Part shown: positions 17,966 to 27,282 of the stretch, in pieces
Layout of the letters: each line of letters opens with the position of its first letter
How positions within the stretch are numbered: position 1 is the stretch's first letter
Source: Kovacikia minuta CCNUW1
GTDB lineage: Bacteria; Cyanobacteriota; Cyanobacteriia; Leptolyngbyales; Leptolyngbyaceae
Assembly (NCBI RefSeq): GCF_020091585.1
Contig: NZ_CP083582.1
Location: forward strand, 6,830,536-6,894,535
DNA: 64,000 nt
Reading direction: 5' to 3'
Made by a program: the position numbers and the translations under genes
Notes under the pieces: generated by a model
Told to the model about the DNA's origin: nothing
Seen by the model: only the letters and a program-made list of their open reading frames with translations
Databases searched by the model: none

Positions 17966-19156
17966 ATGACCAACTTCGACTGGATTGTAGTAGGTGCTGG
18001 GATCACGGGCGCGGCACTGAGTTATGAGTTAGCCAGAAAGGGCTTTTCAGTCCTATTGTTGGACCGCCATCGATCGCCCCAGGGGGCAACCCGATTTAGT
18101 TACGGTGGGTTAGCGTTCTGGTCTGGAACCACTGCTCTGACCCGCCAAATCTGTGCGGAAGGCATCGCGCTGCATCGCACTCTATCGGAAGAATTGGGAC
18201 AGAGCACCCAGTTTCGGGAAATGGATTTAGTGTTGACGATCGCCCCAGATGCCGATCCCCAGGAAACTGCTCAAACCTATGCCAATTTTGCAATTCCTCC
18301 CCGCTTGTTGAGCGTATCAGAAGCCTGCGAATTAGAACCCTTGTTGAATCCAGCGGCGATCGCTGGTGCCCTGACCGTCAAGCATGGGCACATTGACCCA
18401 GAAGCAACCACACGGGCGTACACTCAGGCTTTTATCCGTCTGGGCGGAACGGTTCAGGTGGGTCAGGTTACGGGTTTACTGCAAACAGAAGGACTACAGG
18501 TCAGCGGGGTTATCTGTGGAACCGAAACTTACACCAGCGCTAATGTTGCCCTATGTGCTGGGGCACATTGTCGGACACTGTTAAAAGCAGTTGGGATTCC
18601 GGTTCGGCTTTACTTTACCCATGCCGAGTTAATTGAAACGCCTCCTGTGGAAATTAAACTCCAGACGTTGGTGATGCCAGCCGAAACGAAACGATTTGAA
18701 CTAGAAGCCAGAGCCAGCCAAACAGAGGTGGATGCTCTATGGGATCAACCGGGGCATGAACCCGTGCCCCCAATTCTGGACGCAGGTGCGATCCAATTTA
18801 TGGATGGTCGTTTAAGGATCGGGCAGATGAGTAGAACGCTGACCAATCCAGAGGCATCCGTTGACCCGGTAAATAGTGAGTTAGCCCTGCGAACCCAGGT
18901 GGGAACCCTTCTGCCTGCCCTGCAAGATTTACCAGGAACGTGGCACCACTGCCTGATTTCGTTTAGCTGCGATCGCCTTCCTCTGGTCGGCGCAGTCCCC
19001 ACCATGAAAGGCGTTCACCTATTTTCTGGGTTCAGTAACCCCCTGGCGATCGTTCCTGCCCTGGCAAGACGATTTGCAACCCATGTAGCTGTACAGCCAG
19101 ATGAGATAATTGCCCAGCTCTCACCTGGACGATTTAGTGATAAACGCGGTGTGTAA
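17966..19156 (+). CDS. FAD-dependent oxidoreductase (DAO / glycine-oxidase type)
   Basis: The 396-aa protein begins MTNFDWIVVGAGITGAAL, where VGAGITG is the Rossmann FAD motif. The ATG at 17966 is preferred over an earlier start that would add a hydrophobic, non-conserved leader. The C-terminal motif CLISFSCDRLPLVGAVPTMKGVHLFSGFSN is typical of the D-amino-acid/sarcosine oxidase (DAO) family. The substrate is probably a small amine or amino acid. It is divergent from the BMP gene (246 bp gap) and could belong to the same nitrogen-scavenging theme, but this is inference. Confidence 0.87.
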   Translation: MTNFDWIVVGAGITGAALSYELARKGFSVLLLDRHRSPQGATRFSYGGLAFWSGTTALTRQICAEGIALHRTLSEELGQSTQFREMDLVLTIAPDADPQETAQTYANFAIPPRLLSVSEACELEPLLNPAAIAGALTVKHGHIDPEATTRAYTQAFIRLGGTVQVGQVTGLLQTEGLQVSGVICGTETYTSANVALCAGAHCRTLLKAVGIPVRLYFTHAELIETPPVEIKLQTLVMPAETKRFELEARASQTEVDALWDQPGHEPVPPILDAGAIQFMDGRLRIGQMSRTLTNPEASVDPVNSELALRTQVGTLLPALQDLPGTWHHCLISFSCDRLPLVGAVPTMKGVHLFSGFSNPLAIVPALARRFATHVAVQPDEIIAQLSPGRFSDKRGV

Positions 19157-19163
19157 CCTGGAA

Positions 19164-19232
19164 GCTCAGATCCCCGGTTTCTCGTTGAATGTGATCTACT
19201 GGATTACCTTGTCAGAAACCGGAGATCTGAGA
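19164..19232. repeat. Hairpin repeat, AGAAACCGG family
   Basis: Imperfect 17-18 bp arms (CTCAGATCCCCGGTTTCT and AGAAACCGGAGATCTGAG) enclose a 33-bp spacer just after the oxidoreductase gene and before the convergent porin end. It may act as a bidirectional terminator. The AGAAACCGG core recurs at 25975-26039 and 48153-48238. Confidence 0.7.
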
Positions 19233-19265
19233 GTAGTTGATCCCTCCGTTAATTAGAACCGTTCA

Positions 19266-21153
19266 TTAGAAACTAAACTGCGCTCGCAAGTTACCAACGA
19301 AGACCGTCGGATTGCTGTCAAAGTTATTGGCATTAAAGATGGCGTAGAAGGCTGGAACCAACGCAATGTTGTCCGTTAGGGGATAGAAGTAGGACGCTTC
19401 CAATTCGTACATCGTGCCACCATCGCCAGCACCTGACACATAAAATTCTTCCCCATTCAGAATATCCATTGGCATCAGGAAGGTAAGCACTGCTAATGAA
19501 CCTTTTTTGAGCAAATCATTAAACCCTAAACCCACCTGGAACGACTGAGATCTAACCAACCGACTATTTGGTTTCAGGGTTGTCCAGCCCATACTGTAGC
19601 GCCCGAAGACACCAAATTTAGGGGTGATTGCCCAGTCAAAGTTGACAGCAACCGTATGTGCAAACGCATACTTCAGCCCACCGTCTGAAACACTTCCCGA
19701 TAGGGGATCAAACACAGAGAATCCGGGACCTGCATCCAGGTAACCATAGGGAATCGGTTCACCGATCGCGCCACCCACCTGACCACCGTAGGCTTGAATC
19801 CGGGAGTAGTTATACATGAGGCGCAGGTTGATACTTTCCGTAGGGGAAATCGTCAACTCCGCCGTTGAGGTATTCGTTCCACCAAACAAACCAAAGGTTG
19901 GGTTGCTAGAAGTGTTGAATCCGAACTGGCTGGGTAGGAACTCTGTATTTTCACCCAGGTAGCCTGCTGCAAATCGGAATGTCTTATTGATATTCCATTC
20001 AAAAATCAGACCCGAACCCCGGTCGATCGCGTTGGTTTGAGTGCTGCCGATCGAGTCAAAGCTGCTGGCACCTGTGAGGAAGAAGGTGTAACGGTTGAAG
20101 TCAAAAGTACGATACCAGTTCACCCGTGGTCCAACCGTTACTTTAAAGGCGTCGCCGATCGGAAAACTGTAGAACAGGTCGTGAATCACAACATCACTTC
20201 TGCCATTAACTGGCCCCGCAGATTGATCTGTAAAGGGTGTGCCGTAGGCATTAAAGAACCCCGCAGAAGCATACTGGTTTGCCGGAGAGATCGAGTTTCC
20301 AGCCGTCAATTGGGTAACCAGACTATCCTTGCCGGTAAAAGCAGGTATTCAGCGTCAACCAGGTCAGGAAGCCAAAGGTTGTTGATGGTTTGCCCGTTCT
20401 TTGAACGAGTGGGGCACCTGTAACGGCATCACGTGCGCCAGCAAAACGTAAATCTGCGGGAACTCCTGGCAATCCTTCATAACGCACATCTTCCGTGGCA
20501 CCTGCATCTGTCAGGTTAAACCAGACCAGACCGTTGAGCTTGGTGGTCGTTGAAAACTGTTGCTTCTCCAGGGTGGCAGTCCGCACTTCCAGGGCATCGA
20601 TTCGACCCCGCAGGGCTGCCAGTTCAGCCGCAAACTCCTCTTGCAGCTTTTGCACCGTAATCAAATCTTCTTTCTTCACCAGATCAGCGGTCGCCGCCGC
20701 CAATAACTCATTGATCCGGTCTAAGCAGGCATTTACCCCAGCTGCAAACTCGTAACGGCTGAGGGCACGATTGCCCCGATAGGTTTTGTCGGGGTAGCCC
20801 ACAATACAGCCATACCGCTCGACAAGGGACTGAAGCGCCTGAAATGCCCAGTCAGTGGGCTTAACATCGGTTAGCTGGGAAACCGATGTAACCTGATCCA
20901 TACCTGTTGGCAACTCTACCGCTGCTTGCTTGAGGTCTCCCACATTAGCAACCGGTTCAGCGTCAGCTTCAGCCGTCATCAGGGGATCTGAAATGCTGGT
21001 GACAACCGACTGAGGGGATTCTTGCACCTCAGTCGCAGCGACTCTGGAGGCTACCCCCCCTACCAATATGCTTGAAATAATTAGAGTGGTTCCCAGGCTA
21101 CCCGGTGCAGCCAATATGGATTTCCACCTATTCTTATTCATAATGTTAGCCAT
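19266..21153 (-). pseudogene. SLH-domain iron-uptake-type porin, frameshifted
   Basis: Outer-membrane porin of the cyanobacterial SLH/OprB type. The ATG at 21153 has GAGGAG just before it. A signal peptide (about residues 8-35) is followed by an SLH domain (WAFQALQSLVERYGCIVGYPDKTYRGNRALSRYEFAAG in the family pattern), a coiled coil (ELLAAATADLVKKED to LEKQQF) and a beta-barrel ending in LRAQFSF with a terminal Phe. The frame breaks at 20337-20340: reading one T fewer in a run of four joins LTWLTLNTCF to TGKDSLVTQLTAGN. The restored product is about 628 residues, normal for the family. One extra base is inferred, either a real mutation or a sequence error. Confidence 0.88.
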
Positions 21154-21165
21154 CGAACTCCTCAC

Positions 21166-21531
21166 ACCAAACGTCGAAACTGAAAACTAAGTCTACAGGA
21201 TACTCGACTTAACCTTCGCGATATGTAATTTTTGGCACAGCCTCGAACCGAGGAAATAGATATTTCAGTCAATCAGGGTGAGGTAGAAGTAAGAAGGTGA
21301 GTAAGAAAGTGAGGGGGAGGGAAAGGATGAAGGCGGCCGTGTTTCAGATTTGTGGGTGATGTCCGTAGAGACGTTCCGGCGGAACGTCTCTACGGCAGAC
21401 GAACAACCTAGTTAGAACACCACCACGACGGGGGAGGGAGGACAGGGATGAAAGTTTTAAATTTTAAGTCGAAGGGACGACTGAAGACTGACAACAACTA
21501 ACAACTACCCATTACTAATGACCAACAACAA
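21166..21531. other. Intergenic region with a perfect 15-bp hairpin
   Basis: The 366-bp gap between the divergent porin and methyltransferase genes has no coding content. At 21363-21395 a perfect palindrome (CCGTAGAGACGTTCC, 3-base loop, complement) matches a repeat type frequent in cyanobacterial intergenic DNA. An AGTAAGAAGGTGAGTAAG purine stretch lies before it. Promoters were not resolved. Confidence 0.65.
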
Positions 21532-22302
21532 ATGACAAACGACCCTACACCCCTACAGCAAATGAATCCCCTGGAACGGTTTTCGGGATTGGCGGAGGAT
21601 TATGCGAAGTATCGCCCCAGCTATCCAGCAGAGGCGATCGCAACCCTCCTGAGCGATCTGGGTGAACCGACTCAACTTGTCGCAGCAGATATTGGAGCGG
21701 GCACTGGGATTGCCTCCCGTCTGCTGGCAGAAAGGGGCGTGCGTGTGTGGGCGATCGAACCCAACGGGGATATGCAGCGGGCGGCGGAACCCCATCCCGG
21801 CATTACCTTCCAATCTGGGAATGCGGAGCAAACCCATCTCCCCGATCGCTCAGTCGATCTGGTAACTTGCTTTCAGTCATTTCACTGGTTTGACCACGCT
21901 CAATGTTTACCCGAATTTCACCGCATTCTGAAACCAACAGGGCGACTGGCGGTAGTTTGGAACGATCGCGATCGCAGCGATGAATTAACTCAGGGTTATA
22001 GCGATCTTATCTGCCACCTCTCTAACCGCCATCCCGCCGAGCAGCGTCTGGTGGCACAACAGCCCCTCAAATCCAGTTCAGCGTTCCATAATCTGCGCGA
22101 ACATATCTTTCGCTACCAACAGGCACTGGACTTAACTGGTTTAATAGGTCGGGCACAAAGTGTTTCCTATCTTCCCAAAGACAAAGCCACCCAGCAGCAA
22201 TTGTTCGACGGTATGAAGGAGTTATACGATCGTTGGGCTGATCAGAAAGGTTTTGTCTATCTAACCTACCGTACCCAGGTTTTTTTAACCGACCCAAAGT
22301 GA
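21532..22302 (+). CDS. Class I SAM-dependent methyltransferase
   Basis: The 256-aa protein has the Methyltransf_11-type fold. Motif I is VAADIGAGTGIASR (about residues 49-62), followed by the acidic strand end AIEPNGDM and the DLVTCFQSFHWF segment. The N-terminal RFSGLAEDYAKYRPSYP is typical of this UbiE-like group. The substrate cannot be inferred. A start at the internal ATG 21562 (MNPLERFSG) is equally possible. The gene stands between the porin and guanine deaminase genes with filler repeats on both sides. Confidence 0.88.
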   Translation: MTNDPTPLQQMNPLERFSGLAEDYAKYRPSYPAEAIATLLSDLGEPTQLVAADIGAGTGIASRLLAERGVRVWAIEPNGDMQRAAEPHPGITFQSGNAEQTHLPDRSVDLVTCFQSFHWFDHAQCLPEFHRILKPTGRLAVVWNDRDRSDELTQGYSDLICHLSNRHPAEQRLVAQQPLKSSSAFHNLREHIFRYQQALDLTGLIGRAQSVSYLPKDKATQQQLFDGMKELYDRWADQKGFVYLTYRTQVFLTDPK

Positions 22303-22521
22303 ATTAAAAATTAAAAGTTTTGCGTTTTGCGTTTTACGTGCGGAGTAGGGAGTGGGGGAAGAGTTTTGAGTTTTAAGTTTTGAGTTTGAGTTAATTCTGG
22401 CTCCTGGCTCCTGTTCCACTTTTGAATTTTGAATTGAAATCTCCGCGTCCTCGCGTCCCCATCTCCCCCATCTTCTGCCTTCTGCCCCCTGCCCTCTGTC
22501 TTCTTCTACCCACCACCACCG

Positions 22522-23865
22522 ATGCCCGATTCTCCCTCCCTCCCTTCATCAGCGAAAGCCATTCGAGGCGCTTTTCTGGACTTTGTTGGCGATCCGTTTT
22601 ATATGGCTGAGCCGGACTGTATTCGCTACATTCCCGATGGTTTACTGGTGGTTGAAAACGGCAAGGTGCAAGCCTTTGGTGCCTATGAGGCGGTGCAACA
22701 AGCGTATACCCATTTAGAAACAACGACCTACACAAACAATCTGATCTTGCCGGGATTTATTGATTTGCATGTTCACTACTCGCAAACGGAAATGATTGCA
22801 GCCTATGGGGCGCAGTTGTTGGAGTGGTTGAATACTTACGTTTTTCCAACCGAAGCAAAATTCAAGGATGCCGAGCATGCTCGCAATATTGCATCTTTCT
22901 TTTTAGATGAATTGCTACGCAATGGCACAACAACGGCACTGGTTTTGACAACCATTTTTCCTACGTCCGTTGATATCCTGTTTGAAGAAGCCCAACGCCG
23001 CAATATGCGTTTAATTGCGGGGCAGGTTTTGATGTCGCGGAATGCGCCGGAATACCTGCTGAATGATGCCAAAACTGCCTACCAGCAAACCCGTGAGCAA
23101 ATTCAGCGGTGGCATGGCAAAGAGCGTTTGCTTTACGCCATTACTCCCCGATTTGCGATCACATCTACGGATGAGGAATTGCACCTGGCAGGAGAGCTGA
23201 AGGCAGAATTTCCCGATGTCTATGTCCATACCCACCTGTCGGAAAACAGGCAGGAAGTGGAATACACTGCCGAGCTGTTTCCCAACAGTAAGGATTATCT
23301 GAATGTGTATGAGCAGTTTGGTTTAGTGGGCGATCGCTCCGTGTTTGCCCATTGTGTGCAACTGGATGATTCCGCCTTTCAACGATTGTCTGAGGCAGGG
23401 GCAGCGATCGCTTTTTGCCCCACGTCTAATCTGTTCCTGGGTAGTGGTTTGTTTCGCTTAAGTCAAGCCAAGTCGGAAGATTATCCCGTAAAGGTTGGTT
23501 TGGCAACGGATGTGGGAGCCGGAACCAGCCTCTCTTTGCTCAAAACCATGAGTGATGCTTACAAAATTATGCAGCTTCAGGGGGAAAGTTTAGGTGCCTT
23601 CAAAGCGTCCTACCTGGCAACATTAGGAGCAGCTAAAGCGCTTTCCCTGGACGATAAGTTGGGAAACTTTGAGGTTGGCAAAGAAGCAGATTTTGTGGTT
23701 CTGGATCTGCAAGCCACCCCATTGATGGCATTACGAAATTCTGCCCTGGAAGCAGATTCTCTCAATGACATTGCCGAGAAGATTTTTGGGATGATGATTT
23801 TGGGAGACGATCGAGCCGTGCGGGCAACCTATGTGGCAGGAGCGTTAGCGTTTGGGGAGAAGTAG
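22522..23865 (+). CDS. guaD: Guanine deaminase
   Basis: Hydrolyses guanine to xanthine and ammonia, committing it to catabolism. The 447-aa amidohydrolase has the zinc motif HVH in LPGFIDLHVHYSQTEM, metal-ligand histidines in VYVHTHLSE and VFAHCVQLDD, and the catalytic Asp in GLATDVGAGTSLS. C-terminal residues KLGNFEVGKEADFVVLD are typical of the family. Length is normal. It is followed closely by a Rieske oxygenase and the xanthine dehydrogenase genes, which would act on its product. Confidence 0.95.
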   Translation: MPDSPSLPSSAKAIRGAFLDFVGDPFYMAEPDCIRYIPDGLLVVENGKVQAFGAYEAVQQAYTHLETTTYTNNLILPGFIDLHVHYSQTEMIAAYGAQLLEWLNTYVFPTEAKFKDAEHARNIASFFLDELLRNGTTTALVLTTIFPTSVDILFEEAQRRNMRLIAGQVLMSRNAPEYLLNDAKTAYQQTREQIQRWHGKERLLYAITPRFAITSTDEELHLAGELKAEFPDVYVHTHLSENRQEVEYTAELFPNSKDYLNVYEQFGLVGDRSVFAHCVQLDDSAFQRLSEAGAAIAFCPTSNLFLGSGLFRLSQAKSEDYPVKVGLATDVGAGTSLSLLKTMSDAYKIMQLQGESLGAFKASYLATLGAAKALSLDDKLGNFEVGKEADFVVLDLQATPLMALRNSALEADSLNDIAEKIFGMMILGDDRAVRATYVAGALAFGEK

Positions 23866-23935
23866 GGTGGGATGTGAGGTGTGGGGTGTGGGGGTATGGG
23901 GGTGTGGGGTGTGGGGGTGTGGGGTGTGGCGGATC
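23866..23935. repeat. GGTGTGG heptamer array
   Basis: Seven-base units of the GGTGTGG/GGGTGTG type fill the gap between guaD and the Rieske gene. The Rieske frame is open through it, but the array is upstream of that gene's Shine-Dalgarno sequence and is therefore untranslated. Confidence 0.8.
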
Positions 23936-23959
23936 AAAACAAGTCAGATTGGAGGTTTC

Positions 23960-24988
23960 ATGGTTGGGCAGATTTCGGAGCGCTTTTCTTCTGCGGAAGT
24001 AATGAATGGGAAGGTGAAAGATCCGCTCCTGTTAAATGACTGGCATGTACTGGCGCGATCGCAGGATCTGCAACCCGGATCAGTGATGGGAGCGCGGCTG
24101 CTGGACACCGATCTGGTATTGTGGCGCGGCAAAGATACCCAAATTTTTGCCTGGGACGATCGCTGTCCCCATCGCAGTGTGCGGCTCTCCGTTGGCAAGG
24201 TGGTGGAAGATACGCTGGTCTGTTCTTACCACGGCATGGTCTACAATCCGCAAGGACGCTGCATCAAGGTGCCCTCCTGCCCCGATTATGTGCCTCCCAA
24301 ACAGGCCTGTGTACGCACTTATAAAGTGCAGGAGCGCTACGGTTTGGTGTTTGTCTGTCTGGGGGAACCGGACAAAGACATTCCCGATTTCCCAGAGTGG
24401 AATGCGCCTGGCTATCGCACCATTCTCTGTGGTCCGCACTATTGCCGCTCAAATGGGTATCGGGCGATCGAAAACTTCCTGGATCTGGCCCACTTCCCCT
24501 TCGTCCACAAGGACATTCTCGGAGATCCCAACAAAACGGTTGTGGACGATTACGAAGTTTCAACGAACGAAAATGGCATCCGCCTGCACGACATCCGCAT
24601 CTGGCAACCCGACCCGGTTGGGATTGGACAGGGAGCCTTTGTGATTTATAACTACTGGGCACTGCGCCCTTTAACCGCCTATCTAACGAAAGAAACCCCC
24701 ACTGGAGAAGGGCTAACCATTCTCTACTGTGTTACACCCATCAGTGAAGAAGAATGCATTGGTTGGATGTGCATTGCGATTAACTATGGCGATCCGGATC
24801 AGGATCAGGACATCAAAGCTTTTCAAGATAACGTTGTGCTTCAGGATGTCGTCAATCTAGAATCCCACAATCCCAAACGACTGCCGTTGAATATGCAGGC
24901 AGAATTTCATGTCCCCTGCGATCGGGGTTCCCTCGCCTACCGAAAATGGTTGAAAAATCTGGGTGTAAGGTATGGGGTCATCGTTTAG
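23960..24988 (+). CDS. Rieske [2Fe-2S] ring-hydroxylating oxygenase, alpha-subunit type
   Basis: The 342-aa protein starts MVGQISERFSS; GGAGG at 23951 fixes the ATG at 23960. The Rieske domain (about residues 25-135) has CPHR and CSYH ligand pairs. The catalytic domain carries the mononuclear iron facial-triad pattern D-x2-H-x4-H in LDLAHFPFVH. The family hydroxylates rings using a partner reductase, which is not present here. Its position between guanine deaminase and xanthine dehydrogenase suggests purine or purine-derivative oxidation, as proposed for HpxD in Klebsiella; this is inference. Chlorophyll-related oxygenases share the fold, so that alternative stays open. Confidence 0.88.
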   Translation: MVGQISERFSSAEVMNGKVKDPLLLNDWHVLARSQDLQPGSVMGARLLDTDLVLWRGKDTQIFAWDDRCPHRSVRLSVGKVVEDTLVCSYHGMVYNPQGRCIKVPSCPDYVPPKQACVRTYKVQERYGLVFVCLGEPDKDIPDFPEWNAPGYRTILCGPHYCRSNGYRAIENFLDLAHFPFVHKDILGDPNKTVVDDYEVSTNENGIRLHDIRIWQPDPVGIGQGAFVIYNYWALRPLTAYLTKETPTGEGLTILYCVTPISEEECIGWMCIAINYGDPDQDQDIKAFQDNVVLQDVVNLESHNPKRLPLNMQAEFHVPCDRGSLAYRKWLKNLGVRYGVIV

Positions 24989-25137
24989 GTGGTAGTTGGT
25001 AGGTGTCAGGTGTCAGTCACCAGTTTCCAGTCACCAATTATCACTGTTCACTGCTCACTGTTCCCTGTTCCTGCCTCCCCCACCTTCTGCCCTCTGCCCT
25101 CTGCCTTCCTCTCCGCGCCCCCCATCCCCTTCACCCA

Positions 25138-25974
25138 ATGGATTTGCACACCATTGAAACCTATCTACGCCCAACCCATTTCGCTGCGGTGGATTGGAAA
25201 CCCGGATGGGCATGGCTGGCTGGCGGCACCTGGCTGTTTTCGGAACCGCAACCCACGCTCAACACCCTGGTTGACCTGGACCCCTTGGGCTGGGCAGAGG
25301 TTGAACAGGATGAGGCACGACTGGCAATTGGGGCAACTTGTACTTTTGCCCAACTGTTGAACTATCCCTGGGAGATCGAGTGGCGGGCGATCGCTGCCCT
25401 CAAGGATGCGATCGCTGCCCTGGCAGCCTCCTTTAAGGTGACGCATCTAGCCACGATCGGGGGCAACCTCTGCCTCGCCCTCGCAGTCGGCGTCATGGCT
25501 CCCCTGATGGTTTTGCTTGCTGCCACCTATGAAATCTGGAGTCCCACTGCCTCTGCCCGCTTTATTGCCGCCCAGGACTTTCAACTGGGGATACAAAAAA
25601 CCACCTTGCAACCCGGTGAAGTCCTGCGTCGCATCTGGATTCCCAAATCCTCCCTATCCTGGCAAACCAATGTGCAACGATTCGGCATTGCTGCCACCGA
25701 TCCTGCCCTCTCCCTGGTTATGGTTGCCCGTCACCCGGCAACCTCGGCAACCCGCATCAGTCTCGGAGCCTGTGTCGCCATCCCTTACCTGATGGAGTTT
25801 TCCCAATTGCCAACGCCAGAAGAACTTGCCGAAGCGCTGCAATCAGTGAACTGGCTACAAGACTTCCGAGCCAGCGCTCAATACCGTCAGCAAATCACAA
25901 AAGTGTTGATTCATCGATCTTTACAAGAAGTGAACGGAAGAGAATTGGGGGGCAACTTAAGCCGGGACAGCTAG
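25138..25974 (+). CDS. Xanthine dehydrogenase FAD-binding subunit
   Basis: The 278-aa protein is the FAD_binding_5 / CO-dehydrogenase medium-chain type. WLAGGTWLFSE and ATIGGNLCLA correspond to the two FAD pyrophosphate loops (usually AGGTDL and TIGGNL). It passes electrons from the 2Fe-2S clusters to FAD. The ATG at 25138 is chosen because the upstream part of the frame is low-complexity filler. It precedes the 2Fe-2S/Mo gene by 154 bp, with a hairpin repeat between. Length is near normal. Confidence 0.88.
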   Translation: MDLHTIETYLRPTHFAAVDWKPGWAWLAGGTWLFSEPQPTLNTLVDLDPLGWAEVEQDEARLAIGATCTFAQLLNYPWEIEWRAIAALKDAIAALAASFKVTHLATIGGNLCLALAVGVMAPLMVLLAATYEIWSPTASARFIAAQDFQLGIQKTTLQPGEVLRRIWIPKSSLSWQTNVQRFGIAATDPALSLVMVARHPATSATRISLGACVAIPYLMEFSQLPTPEELAEALQSVNWLQDFRASAQYRQQITKVLIHRSLQEVNGRELGGNLSRDS

Positions 25975-26039
25975 AGAAACCGGGGTTCTGCGAAGTGTTG
26001 AGACTAAAGCGGTTAAGGCTAAAAAGAACCCCGGTTTCT
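25975..26039. repeat. Hairpin repeat, AGAAACCGG family
   Basis: Perfect 15-bp arms (AGAAACCGGGGTTCT and its complement) separated by 35 bp lie between the two xanthine dehydrogenase genes. They belong to the same palindrome family as 19164-19232 and 48153-48238. As a transcribed hairpin it could modulate expression of the distal gene. Confidence 0.75.
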
Positions 26040-26590
26040 GGCTATGGGTCGCAGCTTAAGTTGATACCCGAAAAAACGAAATACAAAACATCGAAGGTTG
26101 TAAAAATCCGGACTAACAGCTAATAACCGTGTCAGAAACGATCAACTTTCAAGTTAACAACCAAACCTATACTCTAAGCTGTTCTCCAGGAATCAGCTTG
26201 TTAAGCCTGTTGCGTCAATTGGGTTGGTTCGGGGTACATCGAGTTTGTGAAACAGGGGACTGTGGAGCCTGTACGGTTTGGCTGGATGGCACTCCCATTC
26301 ACAGTTGCCTTTATCCAGCCATCCGAAGTCAGAACCACACCATCACCACGATCGAAGGCTTAACCCAGGCTAAACAACTATCGCCCGTGCAGCGGGCATT
26401 TCTGGAAAAACAGGGGTTTCAATGCGGCTTCTGCACCCCCGGCATGATCATGAGTGCTGAGAAAATTCAGTTTGCATCTGAACCGGAACTGCGGTTAGCC
26501 CTGCGAGGGAATCTCTGCCGCTGCACAGGGTATGGGGCGATCGTGGAAAGCATTTTGATAGGGAAAGAACCACTCTCCGTTCCCCCTTTT

Positions 26591-26665
26591 GCAATTCAAA
26601 ACTCAAAACTTAAAACTCAAAACTCTTCCCCCCCACCCCCCACCCCCCACCCTACACCCCAAATT
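26591..26665. repeat. In-frame heptamer filler 1 in xanthine dehydrogenase
   Basis: CTCAAAA-type heptamers followed by C-rich CCCCACC units encode an interdomain linker (about residues 155-179) between the 2Fe-2S and Mo domains. The same repeats occur in intergenic regions of the window. The position is a natural linker, so the insert is easy to tolerate. Confidence 0.85.
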
Positions 26666-27068
26666 GGACAAAGCATTCCCAAACAGGACGGTCCCGACAT
26701 CGTAACGGGAAAGCCTGTTTTTACCTCTGACTGGGCACCAGCGGGGCTGTTGCACCTGAAGCTGTTGCGATCGCCCCACGCCCATGCCCGGATTCATCAA
26801 ATTTGGACCGATCGGGCAAAAGCCCTTCCCGGTGTGCATCTAATCCTGACCCATACAGATGTGCCCCGTCGCGCTTACACAACTGCTGGACATGCGGAAC
26901 CCGTTCCCGATCCGCTGGATCACTTTATTTTGGACAACAAGGTACGCTTCATTGGTGATCGGGTTGCCGCCGTGGTTGCCGATTCACTGGCGATCGCGGA
27001 GCAAGCCTGCCAACTAATTGAGGTAGAGTATGAGATCCTGCCCCATGTCGTTGACCCCGTGGAGGCAA

Positions 27069-27282
27069 TGGGGAATGGACAGAAGGCAGAGGGCAGAGGG
27101 CAGGAGGCAGAAGGGGATGAAGACGCGAGAACACGGGGACGCGGGGATGCGGAGAATTTAATTCAAAATTCAAAATTCAAAATTCAAAATCCTCCCCTCT
27201 CCCCACTCCTCACTCCTCACTCCTCACATTCAATTCAGAACTCAAAACTCAAAATTCAAAACTCTTCCCCCCCTCCCGTCCT
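27069..27282. repeat. In-frame heptamer filler 2 in xanthine dehydrogenase
   Basis: GGCAGAG, TTCAAAA, CACTCCT and CTCAAAA heptamers encode about 71 residues between VDPVEAM and VLHDEPD, where relatives have only a few residues before the conserved HDE. The translation repeats IQNSKFK/IQNSKLK. The reading frame is preserved across the insert. Confidence 0.88.

Noticed and set aside
22391-22735. Minus-strand frame over the start of guanine deaminase
   Set aside because: It overlaps the conserved N-terminus of guaD and is filler-derived.
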